From contig NZ_QKWJ01000007.1 in the NCBI RefSeq assembly GCF_003353055.1, positions 124,001 to 188,000 on the forward strand: a stretch of DNA of 64,000 nucleotides. The letters run 5' to 3'. The position numbers and the translations under genes are program-made. The notes under the pieces were generated by a model. The model saw only the letters and a list, made by a program, of their open reading frames with translations, had not been told where the DNA came from and did not search any database. Origin of the DNA: Cupriavidus lacunae (GTDB lineage Bacteria > Pseudomonadota > Gammaproteobacteria > Burkholderiales > Burkholderiaceae). The first letter of the stretch is position 1. Each line of letters begins with the position of its first letter. Positions 50,384 through 59,495 of this stretch are shown here, piece by piece.

Positions 50384-51427
50384 TTACTTGTACTTGGCGT
50401 TGGCCTTCTGCACGAAGGCGTTGGTGTAGGTGTCTTCCAGCTTGACCGACTTGCCCTTCAGTTCGGCGTCGAACTGGCTGAGCGCGTTGAACGCGGTGCG
50501 CGGGCCGTCGGCCGGCATGGTGCCGTCCGGCGAAATGGCTTCCTTGACCTTTTCCCAGGCGGCCAGGTACAGCGCGCGGTCACCCAGCAGGTAGCTTTCC
50601 GGTACGGTCTTGACGATATCCGACGGGCCCGCCTTCTGCAGCCACTTGAGCGCGCGCACCATGGCATTGGTCAGCGCCTGCGTGGTGTTGGGGTTCTGGT
50701 GGATAAACGCTTGCGAGGCATACAGGCAGCCCGACGGCATGCTGCCGCCGAACACGGCTTGCGTATCCTTGAGCGTGCGCGTATCCGAAGCGATGCGCAC
50801 CTCGTTCTTCTGCGTCAGCATCGACACCACCGGATCCAGGTTGGCCATGGCGTCGATCTGGCCCGAACGCATCGCCGCCACCGCGCCGGCGCTGGCGCCC
50901 ACGCCGATGAAGGACACGTCAGACGGCTTCAGGCCGGCCTTGGCCAGCACGAAGTTGGCCATCATGTTGGTCGACGAGCCCGGCGCGGTCACGCCGATCT
51001 TCTTGCCCTTCAGGTCGGCGATCGACTTGTAGTTGGGCATGGTCTTGTTCGACACCACCAGCACGATCTGCGGGGCGCGGCCCTGCAGCACGAATTCCTG
51101 GTAGCGCTGGCCCTTGGCCTGCAGGTTGATGGTGTGCTCGTACGCGCCCGAGACCACGTCGGCGCTGCCGCCCACCACGGCCTGCAGTGCCTTGGCGCCG
51201 CCGGCGAAGTCGACGATCTCGACGTCCAGCCCTTCTTCCTTGAAGTAGCCGAGTCGCTCGGCGATGGTCAGCGGCAGGTAGTAGAACAGGTTCTTGCCGC
51301 CCACCGCGATGGTGACCTTGGTCTTCTCGGGCTTGCCCTGCGCCTGTGCCTGGCCGAAGGTGAACCAGCCCGCCAGGAACAGCGCCAGCGCGATCAGGAC
51401 TTGCTTCCAGAATTTTTTGTTATACAT
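50384..51427 (-). CDS. ABC transporter substrate-binding protein (SsuA/NMT1 type)
   Basis: A 347-residue periplasmic protein with a signal peptide ending near GQAQAQ (about 30). The mature part resembles NMT1/SsuA-like receptors (GYFKEEGLDVEIVDFAGGAKAL, GKKIGVTAPGSSTN). The ligand is unknown. It heads the importer operon, followed after 141 bp by the ATPase gene. Confidence 0.9.
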   Translation of the reverse strand: MYNKKFWKQVLIALALFLAGWFTFGQAQAQGKPEKTKVTIAVGGKNLFYYLPLTIAERLGYFKEEGLDVEIVDFAGGAKALQAVVGGSADVVSGAYEHTINLQAKGQRYQEFVLQGRAPQIVLVVSNKTMPNYKSIADLKGKKIGVTAPGSSTNMMANFVLAKAGLKPSDVSFIGVGASAGAVAAMRSGQIDAMANLDPVVSMLTQKNEVRIASDTRTLKDTQAVFGGSMPSGCLYASQAFIHQNPNTTQALTNAMVRALKWLQKAGPSDIVKTVPESYLLGDRALYLAAWEKVKEAISPDGTMPADGPRTAFNALSQFDAELKGKSVKLEDTYTNAFVQKANAKYK

Positions 51428-51605
51428 GCGAATCTCCTACCCGTTTGGACTGGCGCTGCGGCACGTGCGCTCGCAGGGGGCGCGCCGCGGTGCGGCAAAT
51501 TGCGATGCTACCGGTCGGTGTGATGTACCGCATCGGTATCAATACCTAGCAAACCCGGCAGCCTAGCGCCCCTACCTTTCGATCACCTTGCCTCAGCCCT
51601 CGCCA

Positions 51606-52631
51606 TCATTCCGCGTGGATGTCGGCGGACTTGATCACCTTGGCCCAGCGCACCAGCTCCGCCTTCTGGTATTGCGCCAGCTGCTGCGGGTTCATGTACT
51701 TAGCTTCGGCGCCCAGTTCCTCGGCCTTATTGCGGAAGGCCTCGGTGCGCATGATCTTCTCGATCTCGCCGGTCAGCTTGTCGATCACCGCCTTGGGCGT
51801 GCCCGCCGGCGCGTACATCGCGAACCACGACGACACGTCCAGGTCGGGGTAGCCGGCCTCGGGGGCCGAGGGTACATCCTTCAGGCTGGGCAGGCGGGTC
51901 TTGCTGGTCACCACCAGCGGGCGCAGCTTGCCGGCGGCGATATGGCCCATCAGCGGCGGCGGCGTGGTGATGGTCAGGTCCACCGAGCCGCCCAGCAGGT
52001 CAGTCATGGCCGGGCCCGTGCCCTTGTACGGCACGTGCGTGATTTTCGTGCCGGCCATCTGGTTCAGCAGCTCGGTCGACACGTGCTGCAGCGAGCCGTT
52101 GCCCGACGAGGCGTAGTTGAGCTTGTCCGGATGGGCCTTGGCGTACGCCACCAGTTCCTTCAGCGTCTTGACTGGCAGGCTCGGACGCACCACCAGCACC
52201 TGCGGCGCCGACAGGATATTGGCCACCGGCGCGAAGTCCCTGACCGGGTCCCACGACAGGTTCTTGATCAGCAGCGGCGTGATGACATGGTAGCCCGAGT
52301 ACTGGACCAGCAACGTGTAGCCGTCCGGCCTGGCGCGCGCCACCACCTGCGCGGCGATGCTGCCGCTGCCACCGGGGCGATTGTCCACCACCACCGCCTG
52401 GCCGAGCGCCTTGGCCAGCGGCTCGGAAATCATCCGCGCCGCGAGGTCGGTGGTGCCGCCGGCCGCGGCCGATACCACCAGCGTCACCGGCCGGTTGGGA
52501 TAGCTGCCGTCCTGCGCCAGCGCGGCGGGGGCGAACCACGCCGCACCGAGTGCCGCCAGCGTGGCGGCTACGGCCTTGCGCCGTGCAGGCATGGTGGGCA
52601 TGACTGGCTTGTGTTGAAGGGCATTCTTCAT
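51606..52631 (-). CDS. Bug-family tripartite tricarboxylate transporter substrate-binding protein
   Basis: A 341-residue periplasmic receptor of the large Bug family of Burkholderiales. A signal peptide precedes YPNRPVTLVVSAAAGGTTD, the typical Bug start, and the DVSSWFAMYAPAGTP region is conserved. Bug proteins bind carboxylates with a TctAB-type transporter, which is not in this window. It is last in an operon with the CoA transferase and HMG-CoA-lyase-like genes, so it probably binds their substrate acid. Confidence 0.9.
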   Translation of the reverse strand: MKNALQHKPVMPTMPARRKAVAATLAALGAAWFAPAALAQDGSYPNRPVTLVVSAAAGGTTDLAARMISEPLAKALGQAVVVDNRPGGSGSIAAQVVARARPDGYTLLVQYSGYHVITPLLIKNLSWDPVRDFAPVANILSAPQVLVVRPSLPVKTLKELVAYAKAHPDKLNYASSGNGSLQHVSTELLNQMAGTKITHVPYKGTGPAMTDLLGGSVDLTITTPPPLMGHIAAGKLRPLVVTSKTRLPSLKDVPSAPEAGYPDLDVSSWFAMYAPAGTPKAVIDKLTGEIEKIMRTEAFRNKAEELGAEAKYMNPQQLAQYQKAELVRWAKVIKSADIHAE

Positions 52632-52680
52632 GAGGGTCTCCGTGATCTTGTGGATGTGTTGTTCTTGTCTGGGTGCCAGG

Positions 52681-53649
52681 CTATGCCTGCCCGGCGAAAT
52701 GCTCCGCCATCCAGGCCGGCGGCTGGTGCGTGCGCAGGCGCGGGCCGGCGCTGAGCAACTGGCTGTGGATGTCGCGCCCGACCAGCGCCGGCATGCCGGC
52801 CACCACGTCGAGCAGCGCGCTCAGGTCGACGCCGGTCTCGACGCCCATGCAGTCGAACATGTGGACCAGGTCTTCGGTGCTGACATTGCCGCTGGCACCG
52901 GGGGCATAGGGGCAGCCGCCGAGGCCGCCGGCGGCCGCGTCGAAGCGCGTCACGCCGGTCTGCCACGCGGCGAGGGCATTGGCCAGGCCCATGCCGCGGG
53001 TGTTGTGCAGGTGGATGGTCAGGCCGGTATCGGGCAGCGCTGCCTGGAAGGTCTCGCACAGTGCCGCGACCTGGTCCGGATAGGCCATGCCGGTGGTGTC
53101 GCACAGCGTGATGCCGGCCGCGCCCGCCTCGGCAAAGCGCGTGGCCAGCGCCATCACCGCGGCGCTGTCGACCTCGCCCTCGAAGGGGCAGCCGAACACC
53201 GTCGACAGCGATACATTGACCGGCACGCCGGCCGCGCCCGCCTCGGCAATCATGGCCAGCAACTGCTGCTGCGACTGCTGGCGCGTCATGCGCAGGTTGG
53301 CGCGGTTGTGCGTCTCGCTGGCCGACATCACCAGGTTGACCTCGTCCGGGCGGCACGACAGCGCACGCTCCAGCCCGCGCAGGTTGGGCACCAGTGCGGT
53401 GTAGCGCACGCCGGGGTGGCGCTGCATGCGGTGCATCAGGGCCTCAGCATCGGCCAGCGCGGGAATGGCGCGGGCCGAGGTGAACGAGGTGGCCTCAATG
53501 CGGGCAAAGCCGCAGGCAGAGAGCGCATCGAGGAAGGCGACCTTGGCGTCGGTCGGCACCACCACCGGCTCGATCTGCAGGCCGTCGCGCGGCGCGACTT
53601 CGTTGATCTCGATGCGCGCGGGGCCGCGCAACCGGCTGGCGGCGCTCAT
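52681..53649 (-). CDS. Hydroxymethylglutaryl-CoA lyase-like enzyme
   Basis: A 322-residue TIM-barrel lyase of the HMG-CoA lyase/isopropylmalate synthase family. APRDGLQIEP (catalytic Arg-Asp), CDTTGMAYPDQV, HLHNTRGMGLANALAA (metal His) and GLGGCPYAPGASGN with the active-site Cys are present. It could cleave HMG-CoA to acetyl-CoA and acetoacetate, or a related 3-hydroxyacyl-CoA. Its ATG overlaps the CoA-transferase stop by four bases (ATGA). Confidence 0.9.
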   Translation of the reverse strand: MSAASRLRGPARIEINEVAPRDGLQIEPVVVPTDAKVAFLDALSACGFARIEATSFTSARAIPALADAEALMHRMQRHPGVRYTALVPNLRGLERALSCRPDEVNLVMSASETHNRANLRMTRQQSQQQLLAMIAEAGAAGVPVNVSLSTVFGCPFEGEVDSAAVMALATRFAEAGAAGITLCDTTGMAYPDQVAALCETFQAALPDTGLTIHLHNTRGMGLANALAAWQTGVTRFDAAAGGLGGCPYAPGASGNVSTEDLVHMFDCMGVETGVDLSALLDVVAGMPALVGRDIHSQLLSAGPRLRTHQPPAWMAEHFAGQA

Positions 53650-54842
53650 GCGATCACCTTGCGCGCGCGCAGGTCGGCGATGGCGGCGTCATCGAAGCCT
53701 GCCTGCTTCAGCACGGCATCGGTATGCTCGCCCAGCGCCGGCGCGCGGTCATGGATGGCGCCGGGGCTGGCCGACAGCTTGGGCACCACGCCCGGCACCT
53801 CCACGGTCAGGCCGCCGGCCGAGGTCACCGACTCGATCACGCCGCGGGCACGGTAGTGCGGGTCTTCGGCGATGTCCTTGACGGTATAGATGCGGCCCGA
53901 CGGCACCTGTGCATCGCGCAGCACCGCCAGCGCCGATTCCACGGTCTGCGTGCGGGTCCAGGCGGCGATGGCGGCATCGATCTCGTCGACGCGCTGCACG
54001 CGGCCGTCGTTGCGCTCCAGCGCGGGATCGTCAGCCAGGTCGGCGCGGCCGATGGCCAGCATCATGCGCTTGAAGATGGCGTCGCCGTTGGCGGCCACCA
54101 GCACGTATTCGCCGCTGGCGCAGGGATAGGCGTTGGACGGCGCGATCCCCGGCAGCGCGCCGCCGGCGGGCTGGCGCACCGCGCCGAAGGCCGAGTACTC
54201 CGGCAGCAGGCTTTCGCTCAGGTTGAACAGCGACTCATACAGCGCCACGTCGATGACCTGGCCTTCGCCGCCGCGCGCGTCGCGCTGGTACAGCGCCAGC
54301 AGCACGCCCATGGCGCCGTGCAGGCCGGCGATGGTGTCGCCGAGCGACAGGCCGGCGCGCACCGGCGCGCGACCCGGCTCGCCGGTCAGGTGGCGCAGGC
54401 CCGCCATGGCTTCGGCCACGGCGGCAAAGCCGGGCTCGTCCTTCTTCGGGCCGGTCTGGCCGTAGCCCGACACGCGCAGCATGATCAGGCGCGGGTTGTC
54501 GGCATGCAGCACGTCCCAGCCCAGGCCCCACTTCTCCATGGTGCCGGGGCGGAAGTTCTCGATCAGCACGTCGGCCTCGGCGGCCAGCTTGCGCACCAGC
54601 GCCTGGCCTTCCGGCTGGCGCAGGTCGATGCAGATCGACTCCTTGTTGCGCGACTGCGCTTCCCACCAGACCGAGGTGCCTTCGTGCAGCATCCGCCATT
54701 TGCGCAGCGGGTCGCCCTGCCCCGGCGGCTCCACCTTGATGATGTGGGCGCCAAAGTCGGCCAGGGTCTTGGCGGCGAAGGGGCCGGCGATGAGTTGTCC
54801 GAGTTCGAGGACGCGAATGCCCTCGAGGATCTGTTGCGCCAT
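53646..54842 (-). CDS. CaiB/BaiF (family III) CoA transferase
   Basis: A 398-residue formyl-CoA-transferase-like protein. The N-terminal RVLELGQLIAGPFAAKTLADFGA and the catalytic Asp169 in GLSLGDTIAG, at the same number as in formyl-CoA transferase, mark an active member. It would move CoA from a donor (often succinyl-CoA) to an organic acid. Coupled to an HMG-CoA-lyase-like gene, a plausible acceptor is 3-hydroxy-3-methylglutarate. The ATG at 54842 follows GGAGACACC. Confidence 0.92.
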   Translation of the reverse strand: MAQQILEGIRVLELGQLIAGPFAAKTLADFGAHIIKVEPPGQGDPLRKWRMLHEGTSVWWEAQSRNKESICIDLRQPEGQALVRKLAAEADVLIENFRPGTMEKWGLGWDVLHADNPRLIMLRVSGYGQTGPKKDEPGFAAVAEAMAGLRHLTGEPGRAPVRAGLSLGDTIAGLHGAMGVLLALYQRDARGGEGQVIDVALYESLFNLSESLLPEYSAFGAVRQPAGGALPGIAPSNAYPCASGEYVLVAANGDAIFKRMMLAIGRADLADDPALERNDGRVQRVDEIDAAIAAWTRTQTVESALAVLRDAQVPSGRIYTVKDIAEDPHYRARGVIESVTSAGGLTVEVPGVVPKLSASPGAIHDRAPALGEHTDAVLKQAGFDDAAIADLRARKVIA

Positions 54843-55021
54843 GGGGTGTCTCCGTGCGATGCGGCTGTCTTGTTGCAGTGCGGCAAGACCAATGACTGGC
54901 GTGCCATACATTGCGTTCGGACGGAGTGTGCCCCAGCATGGGGCCTGCCAGGAATCGGCAATCGGTGAAGCGGGCTTTCTCGGAACGCGAAAGGCCCGGG
55001 GAAAGCCCTAAGAGGCGCGTG

Positions 55022-55927
55022 TCAGAACGGTGCTCGGTCCCCGCACAGGTGGGTGATCAGCAAGCGTGCGGACACGGTCAGCCCGGCCGGGTCGCGCAGC
55101 CCGATCAGCAGCGAGCGGCGCGCCCACGCGTCCTGCAGCGACACCAGCGACAGCCCCATCGACTTGACGTGCGGCTCGGCCGCGATGCGCGGCAGCACGC
55201 CCACGCCCAGCCCCGCCATCACCATGCGGCACATGGCGTCGAAGCTGCGCACCTGGATGCGCAGCCGGAACGGCCGGTCCAGCCGGCTGCTCTCCTCCAG
55301 CAGGCGCGCAGCCAGCGAAGTCTCCTGCGGCAGGCTGACGAAGTCGAATTCCAGCGTATCGGCGTAGCGCACCGGGCCGCGCGTGGCCAGCGGGTGATTG
55401 GGCGGCGTGATGATGACCAGCTCGTCCTGCCGGTACTCGATCGTCATCAGCCCGGCGGCGGGAGTGCGGTCGGCAAAGATGCCCACGTCGGCGCGGTTCT
55501 CGACCAGCGCGGCGACAATATCGCGGCTGTTCTGCTCTTCCAGCTCGATGCGGATGGTGGGATGGCGCTGCATGAACGACGCCAGGTCGTCGGGCAGGAA
55601 CTGCGTGATCGCCGAGGTGTTGGCGCATACGCGCACCTGCCCGCGCACGCCCGAGGCGTAGTCCGACATTACGCCGGCCATGCGCTCCACATCCTGCAGG
55701 ATGGTCAGCGCGTGGTGGAAACAGGCCTGGCCGGCTTCGGTGAGCTGCACGCCGGCGGCATGGCGGAAGAACAGCGGCGCGCCGACCGCGGTTTCCAGGT
55801 CGGAGATGCGCTTGCTGGCGGCCGCCACGGCCAGGTGCGACTGGCGCGCGCCGGCCGAGATGCTGCCCTGCCGGGCCACGGCGACGAACAAGCCAAGCGT
55901 GACGAGATCGAAGCGGGCCAGGTTCAT
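55022..55927 (-). CDS. LysR-family transcriptional regulator
   Basis: A 301-residue regulator with an N-terminal HTH (FVAVARQGSISAGARQSHLAVAAASKRISDLE, split) and a C-terminal co-inducer domain (LVIITPPNHPLATRGPVRY). It is on the same strand as the CoA-transferase operon, 179 bp upstream, so it is probably its regulator; LysR regulators are usually divergent from their targets, which makes this layout slightly unusual. Confidence 0.93.
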   Translation of the reverse strand: MNLARFDLVTLGLFVAVARQGSISAGARQSHLAVAAASKRISDLETAVGAPLFFRHAAGVQLTEAGQACFHHALTILQDVERMAGVMSDYASGVRGQVRVCANTSAITQFLPDDLASFMQRHPTIRIELEEQNSRDIVAALVENRADVGIFADRTPAAGLMTIEYRQDELVIITPPNHPLATRGPVRYADTLEFDFVSLPQETSLAARLLEESSRLDRPFRLRIQVRSFDAMCRMVMAGLGVGVLPRIAAEPHVKSMGLSLVSLQDAWARRSLLIGLRDPAGLTVSARLLITHLCGDRAPF

Positions 55928-55994
55928 GGGGCAGGCAAGAAAGCGGAGAAATCCAAAGACCGGCGCGCGGGCAAGCGGCCCCGCGCGATCGTGC

Positions 55995-56609
55995 TCAGAG
56001 GTTGCGGCGGTCCATCACCGCGCGGGCGATGGTGCCGGCATCGACGTATTCCAGCTCGCCGCCCACCGGCACGCCGCGCGCCAGGCGCGACACCTTGAGC
56101 CCGCGCGCCTTGAGCATCTCGCCGATGTAGTGCGCGGTGGCCTCGCCCTCGCTGGTGAAGTTGGTGGCGACGATGACTTCGCCGACCGGGCCGCCCAGCT
56201 CAGGCTCGGTCGCGCGCGCGAGCAACCGGTCCAGGTGGATCTCGCGCGGGCCGATGCCGTCCAGCGGCGAGAGCCGGCCCATCAGCACGAAGTACTTGCC
56301 GCGATAGGTCAGGGTCTGTTCGATCATGACCTGGTCGGCCGGGGTTTCCACCACGCACAGCACCGAGGCGTCGCGGCGGTCATCCAGGCAGGTCTCGCAG
56401 ATCTCCTGCTCGGTGAAGGTATTGCAGCGCTGGCAGTGGCGGATATGGTCCGCCGCGCCGCGCAGTGCATCGCCCAGCTTGCGCGCGCCCTCGCGGTCGT
56501 GTTGCAGCAGGTGGTAGGCCATGCGCTGGGCGGACTTGGGCCCGACGCCGGGCAGCACCCGCAGCGCTTCGACCAGTGCCTGCAGCGAGGTCGGGGACGA
56601 TGCCTTCAC
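55995..56609 (-). CDS. recR: Recombination protein RecR
   Basis: A 204-residue recombination mediator (RecFOR pathway). A helix-hairpin-helix start ([17 protein letters not shown]), a four-cysteine zinc finger ([16 protein letters not shown]) and a Toprim domain ([17 protein letters not shown]) are present. It follows the ybaB-like gene by 8 bp, the conserved dnaX-ybaB-recR order. Confidence 0.97.
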
Positions 56610-56617
56610 GGTTGTCT

Positions 56618-56950
56618 TCAGAACGGCAGCTTGAAGCCCGGGGGCAGCGGCAGGCCCGAGGTCATCGAGCCCATCTTTTCCTGCGTGGTGGCTTCGGCCT
56701 TGCGCACGGCGTCGTTGAAGGCGGCGGCAACCAGGTCTTCCAACAGGTCCTTGTCCTCGCCCTCGGCCAGCAGGCTGGGGTCGATGGTGACGCGCTTGAC
56801 GTCGTTCTTGCAGGTCATGACCACCTTGACGAGACCGGCGCCGGACTGGCCCTCGACCTCGATCAGGGCCAGCTGCTCCTGCATCTTCTTCATGTTTTCC
56901 TGCATCTGCTGGGCTTGCTTCATCAGCCCGGCGAGTTGACCTTTCATCAT
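56618..56950 (-). CDS. ybaB: YbaB/EbfC family nucleoid-associated protein
   Basis: A 110-residue DNA-binding protein, starting [17 protein letters not shown], with conserved [21 protein letters not shown]. Two adjacent ATG codons (56950, 56947) can serve as start; the in-frame upstream stretch is not family-like. The conserved position between dnaX and recR fits. It coats and compacts DNA in related bacteria. Confidence 0.95.
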   Translation of the reverse strand: MMKGQLAGLMKQAQQMQENMKKMQEQLALIEVEGQSGAGLVKVVMTCKNDVKRVTIDPSLLAEGEDKDLLEDLVAAAFNDAVRKAEATTQEKMGSMTSGLPLPPGFKLPF

Positions 56951-57020
56951 GATGGAATGCTCCTGGATTCGGTAAGAAATTCGGTGACTGAAATTCGGTA
57001 AAGCAAATGCAAGCCGCGGA

Positions 57021-59375
57021 TCAGGCAGCGCGCGGCTGGATCGAGCCCGGCACGATCTGGCCGCCAAAGTCGCGCAGCAGCCCCTGCACGAAGGGATCGG
57101 CCTCGATCACGGCCTCGGCCTGGCGCTGGCGTTCGGCGCGGGCCTCGGCATCGGCGGCCGCCGCGGTAACGGAAACCCCGCCCACCTCGCAGACCACGCG
57201 TACGGGTTCGCCGAAGTGGTCGCACAGCGCCTGCTGCAGCCGCTCGGCCACGCCGTTCTCGCCCAGGGCCGCGACCGGGATGCGCAGGTGGAAGGTACGC
57301 CCGACCACCTGGGTCAGTTCGCTCTGGTAGGCCAGTTGCTGCGCCAGGCCCTTCAGGGGCAGGCCGGCGGCCAGCACCGGCCATTCGCCAGTGAAGGCCG
57401 GCGGGGTGCCATCCTCGCCCGCCGCAGGCGGGCGAGGGGCGACGAATCTGGCGGACTCCGCGGGCGCCGCGGCCGGCTGCGTGGCAGGAGCAGCGGCCTC
57501 GCGGGCCGGCTCGGCCTCACGCGCAGGCGCCCTGGCCGGCCGGGCGGCGCCGTTGCGTGGCGCGGCGGCACGCGGTGCCGGTTCGTTGAATCCGTGGTCG
57601 CTGTAGCCGGGATCGCTGTCATAGGGGCCGATGACCGGCAGGTCAGGCGGCAGTTCTTCCCACGGCGGCACGTCGCTGCCACCCGCCAACTCCCAGGGCG
57701 GCACGGATTCCGGCTCCGGCTGGCGCGCCGCGGGTCGTGCCGCCGGCACGGGCGACTGGACTGGCGACGGCATGGACGCCTTCGCAGCCGGCGCTGCCGG
57801 CGGGCGGCTTACGGCTGCCGCGCCGGGTGCGCGCAAGGGCTGGGCCGGCGGGCGCTGGGCGGCGGCCGGTGCGGCCGGCATGGCCGGCGGGGGGGTCTTG
57901 CGGGCACCGCCGCCGCGTGCGGCGGAACCCTGGCGGGCAGCGGCCAGTGCGGCGGCGGCGGGCGACATGGCTGCGTTGCCGGCCGCCGGGCGCGCTGGCG
58001 TGGCTTCAGCGGATGCGGGAACGGTGGCCGGCGCTGCGGCAGCTTCGGCCACGGGCGCGGGCGGTACCGCCCGCGCGGGCATCGGGGCACGGGCAGGCGC
58101 CGGTGCCGGTGCCGGTGCCGGTGCCGCCGCAGTATTAACCCTGGCCTGCGCGACGGGACTGGCTGCAGCCGTCGCATAGCGGCCATCAACGGGCTGGGCG
58201 GCCTCTGGCGCAGCGGTGCCGCGCTGGCGCGCAGGTGCTGCGCCGCCGCCCTGCCCTTGCGTCGCGGTCGGCTCAGCCGACGGCCGGAACGCCAGCATGC
58301 GAAGCAGCGTCATGGTGAAGCCGGCGTACTCGTCCGGCGCCAGCGCCAGCTCGCTGCGGCCCAGGTTGGCGATCTGGTAGAACAGCTGCACTTCCTGCGC
58401 GTCGAACACGCCGGCCAGGCGCCGCACCTCGTCGGCTTCGGGCCATTCGTCCTGCACCGAGGCAGGCACGGCCTGCGCCAGCGCCACCTTGTGCAGCAGC
58501 GAGCCCAAGTCCTGCAGCGCGCCGGCAAACGACAGGCTGCGGTCGGCCATGGCATCGGCAATCGCCAGCATGGCGGCGCCGTCTTCGGCGGCGAGCGCGT
58601 CGAGCAGCTGCACCAGGTAGCCCTGGTCGATCGCGCCCAGCATGCCGCGCACCGCGTCTTCCGACACCTGGCCGGCGCTGTAGGCGATGGCCTGGTCGGT
58701 CAGCGACAGGGCATCGCGCATCGAGCCGTGCGCGGCCTGGGCCAGCAGGCGCAGCGCGTTGCCGTCGTGGGCAATGCCTTCCTGCGCCAGGATATGGTCC
58801 AGGTGCGAGACGATATGCCCCGGCGGCATCTGCTTCAGGTTGAACTGCAGGCAGCGCGACAGCACCGTGACCGGGATCTTCTGCGGGTCGGTGGTGGCGA
58901 GGATGAACTTGACGTGCCCCGGCGGCTCTTCCAGCGTCTTCAGCATGGCGTTGAAGGCGTGGTTGGTCAGCATGTGCACTTCGTCGATCATGTAGACCTT
59001 GAAGCGCCCGGAGGTCGGGGCGTAGACCGCCTTGTCCAGCAGCTGCGCCATCTCGTCGACGCCGCGGTTGGAGGCGGCGTCCATCTCGATGTAGTCGACG
59101 AAGCGGCCGCTGTCGATCTCCTGGCAGGCCTTGCACTGGCCGCACGGCTGGGCGGTGATGCCGCCATTGCCGTCAGGGCCGGTGCAGTTCAGGGCCTTGG
59201 CCAGGATCCGCGACAGCGTGGTCTTGCCGACTCCGCGCGTGCCGGTGAACAGGTAGGCGTGGTGCAGCCGCTGCTGTTCCAGCGCGTGCGTGAGCGCGCG
59301 GACCACGTGCTCCTGGCCGACCAGCGTGGTGAAATCCCTGGGGCGCCATTTGCGCGCTAGAACTTGATAACTCAT
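57021..59375 (-). CDS. dnaX: DNA polymerase III subunits tau and gamma
   Basis: A 784-residue clamp-loader ATPase. Walker A GTRGVGKT (45-52), zinc cysteines (C64, C78, C81, C84) and DEVH (131-134) mark domains I-II; domain III ends near residue 370. A long Ala/Pro-rich linker (with an in-frame GGTGCC hexanucleotide x4, 58102-58125) joins the C-terminal tau region. E. coli makes gamma by -1 slippage at an A-rich site; that site is absent, but a C7 run occurs in the linker at 57889-57895. Confidence 0.96.
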   Translation of the reverse strand: MSYQVLARKWRPRDFTTLVGQEHVVRALTHALEQQRLHHAYLFTGTRGVGKTTLSRILAKALNCTGPDGNGGITAQPCGQCKACQEIDSGRFVDYIEMDAASNRGVDEMAQLLDKAVYAPTSGRFKVYMIDEVHMLTNHAFNAMLKTLEEPPGHVKFILATTDPQKIPVTVLSRCLQFNLKQMPPGHIVSHLDHILAQEGIAHDGNALRLLAQAAHGSMRDALSLTDQAIAYSAGQVSEDAVRGMLGAIDQGYLVQLLDALAAEDGAAMLAIADAMADRSLSFAGALQDLGSLLHKVALAQAVPASVQDEWPEADEVRRLAGVFDAQEVQLFYQIANLGRSELALAPDEYAGFTMTLLRMLAFRPSAEPTATQGQGGGAAPARQRGTAAPEAAQPVDGRYATAAASPVAQARVNTAAAPAPAPAPAPARAPMPARAVPPAPVAEAAAAPATVPASAEATPARPAAGNAAMSPAAAALAAARQGSAARGGGARKTPPPAMPAAPAAAQRPPAQPLRAPGAAAVSRPPAAPAAKASMPSPVQSPVPAARPAARQPEPESVPPWELAGGSDVPPWEELPPDLPVIGPYDSDPGYSDHGFNEPAPRAAAPRNGAARPARAPAREAEPAREAAAPATQPAAAPAESARFVAPRPPAAGEDGTPPAFTGEWPVLAAGLPLKGLAQQLAYQSELTQVVGRTFHLRIPVAALGENGVAERLQQALCDHFGEPVRVVCEVGGVSVTAAAADAEARAERQRQAEAVIEADPFVQGLLRDFGGQIVPGSIQPRAA
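58102..58125. repeat. Hexanucleotide repeat (GGTGCC x4) inside dnaX
   Basis: Four perfect in-frame copies of GGTGCC encode an Ala-Pro stretch in the flexible linker. Copy-number change would lengthen or shorten the linker without a frameshift. Confidence 0.8.
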
Positions 59376-59495
59376 GGCGGCGATTGTAGCAAAAGGCGGC
59401 CCTCCCCCGGCCGCCGCTGCCGCTGGCTTGCGGTCTTTATCTGCCCCATGCGCCGCGGGCCCGCCCCGGTGGCCGCAACCCGCGCGCGGCGGGGC

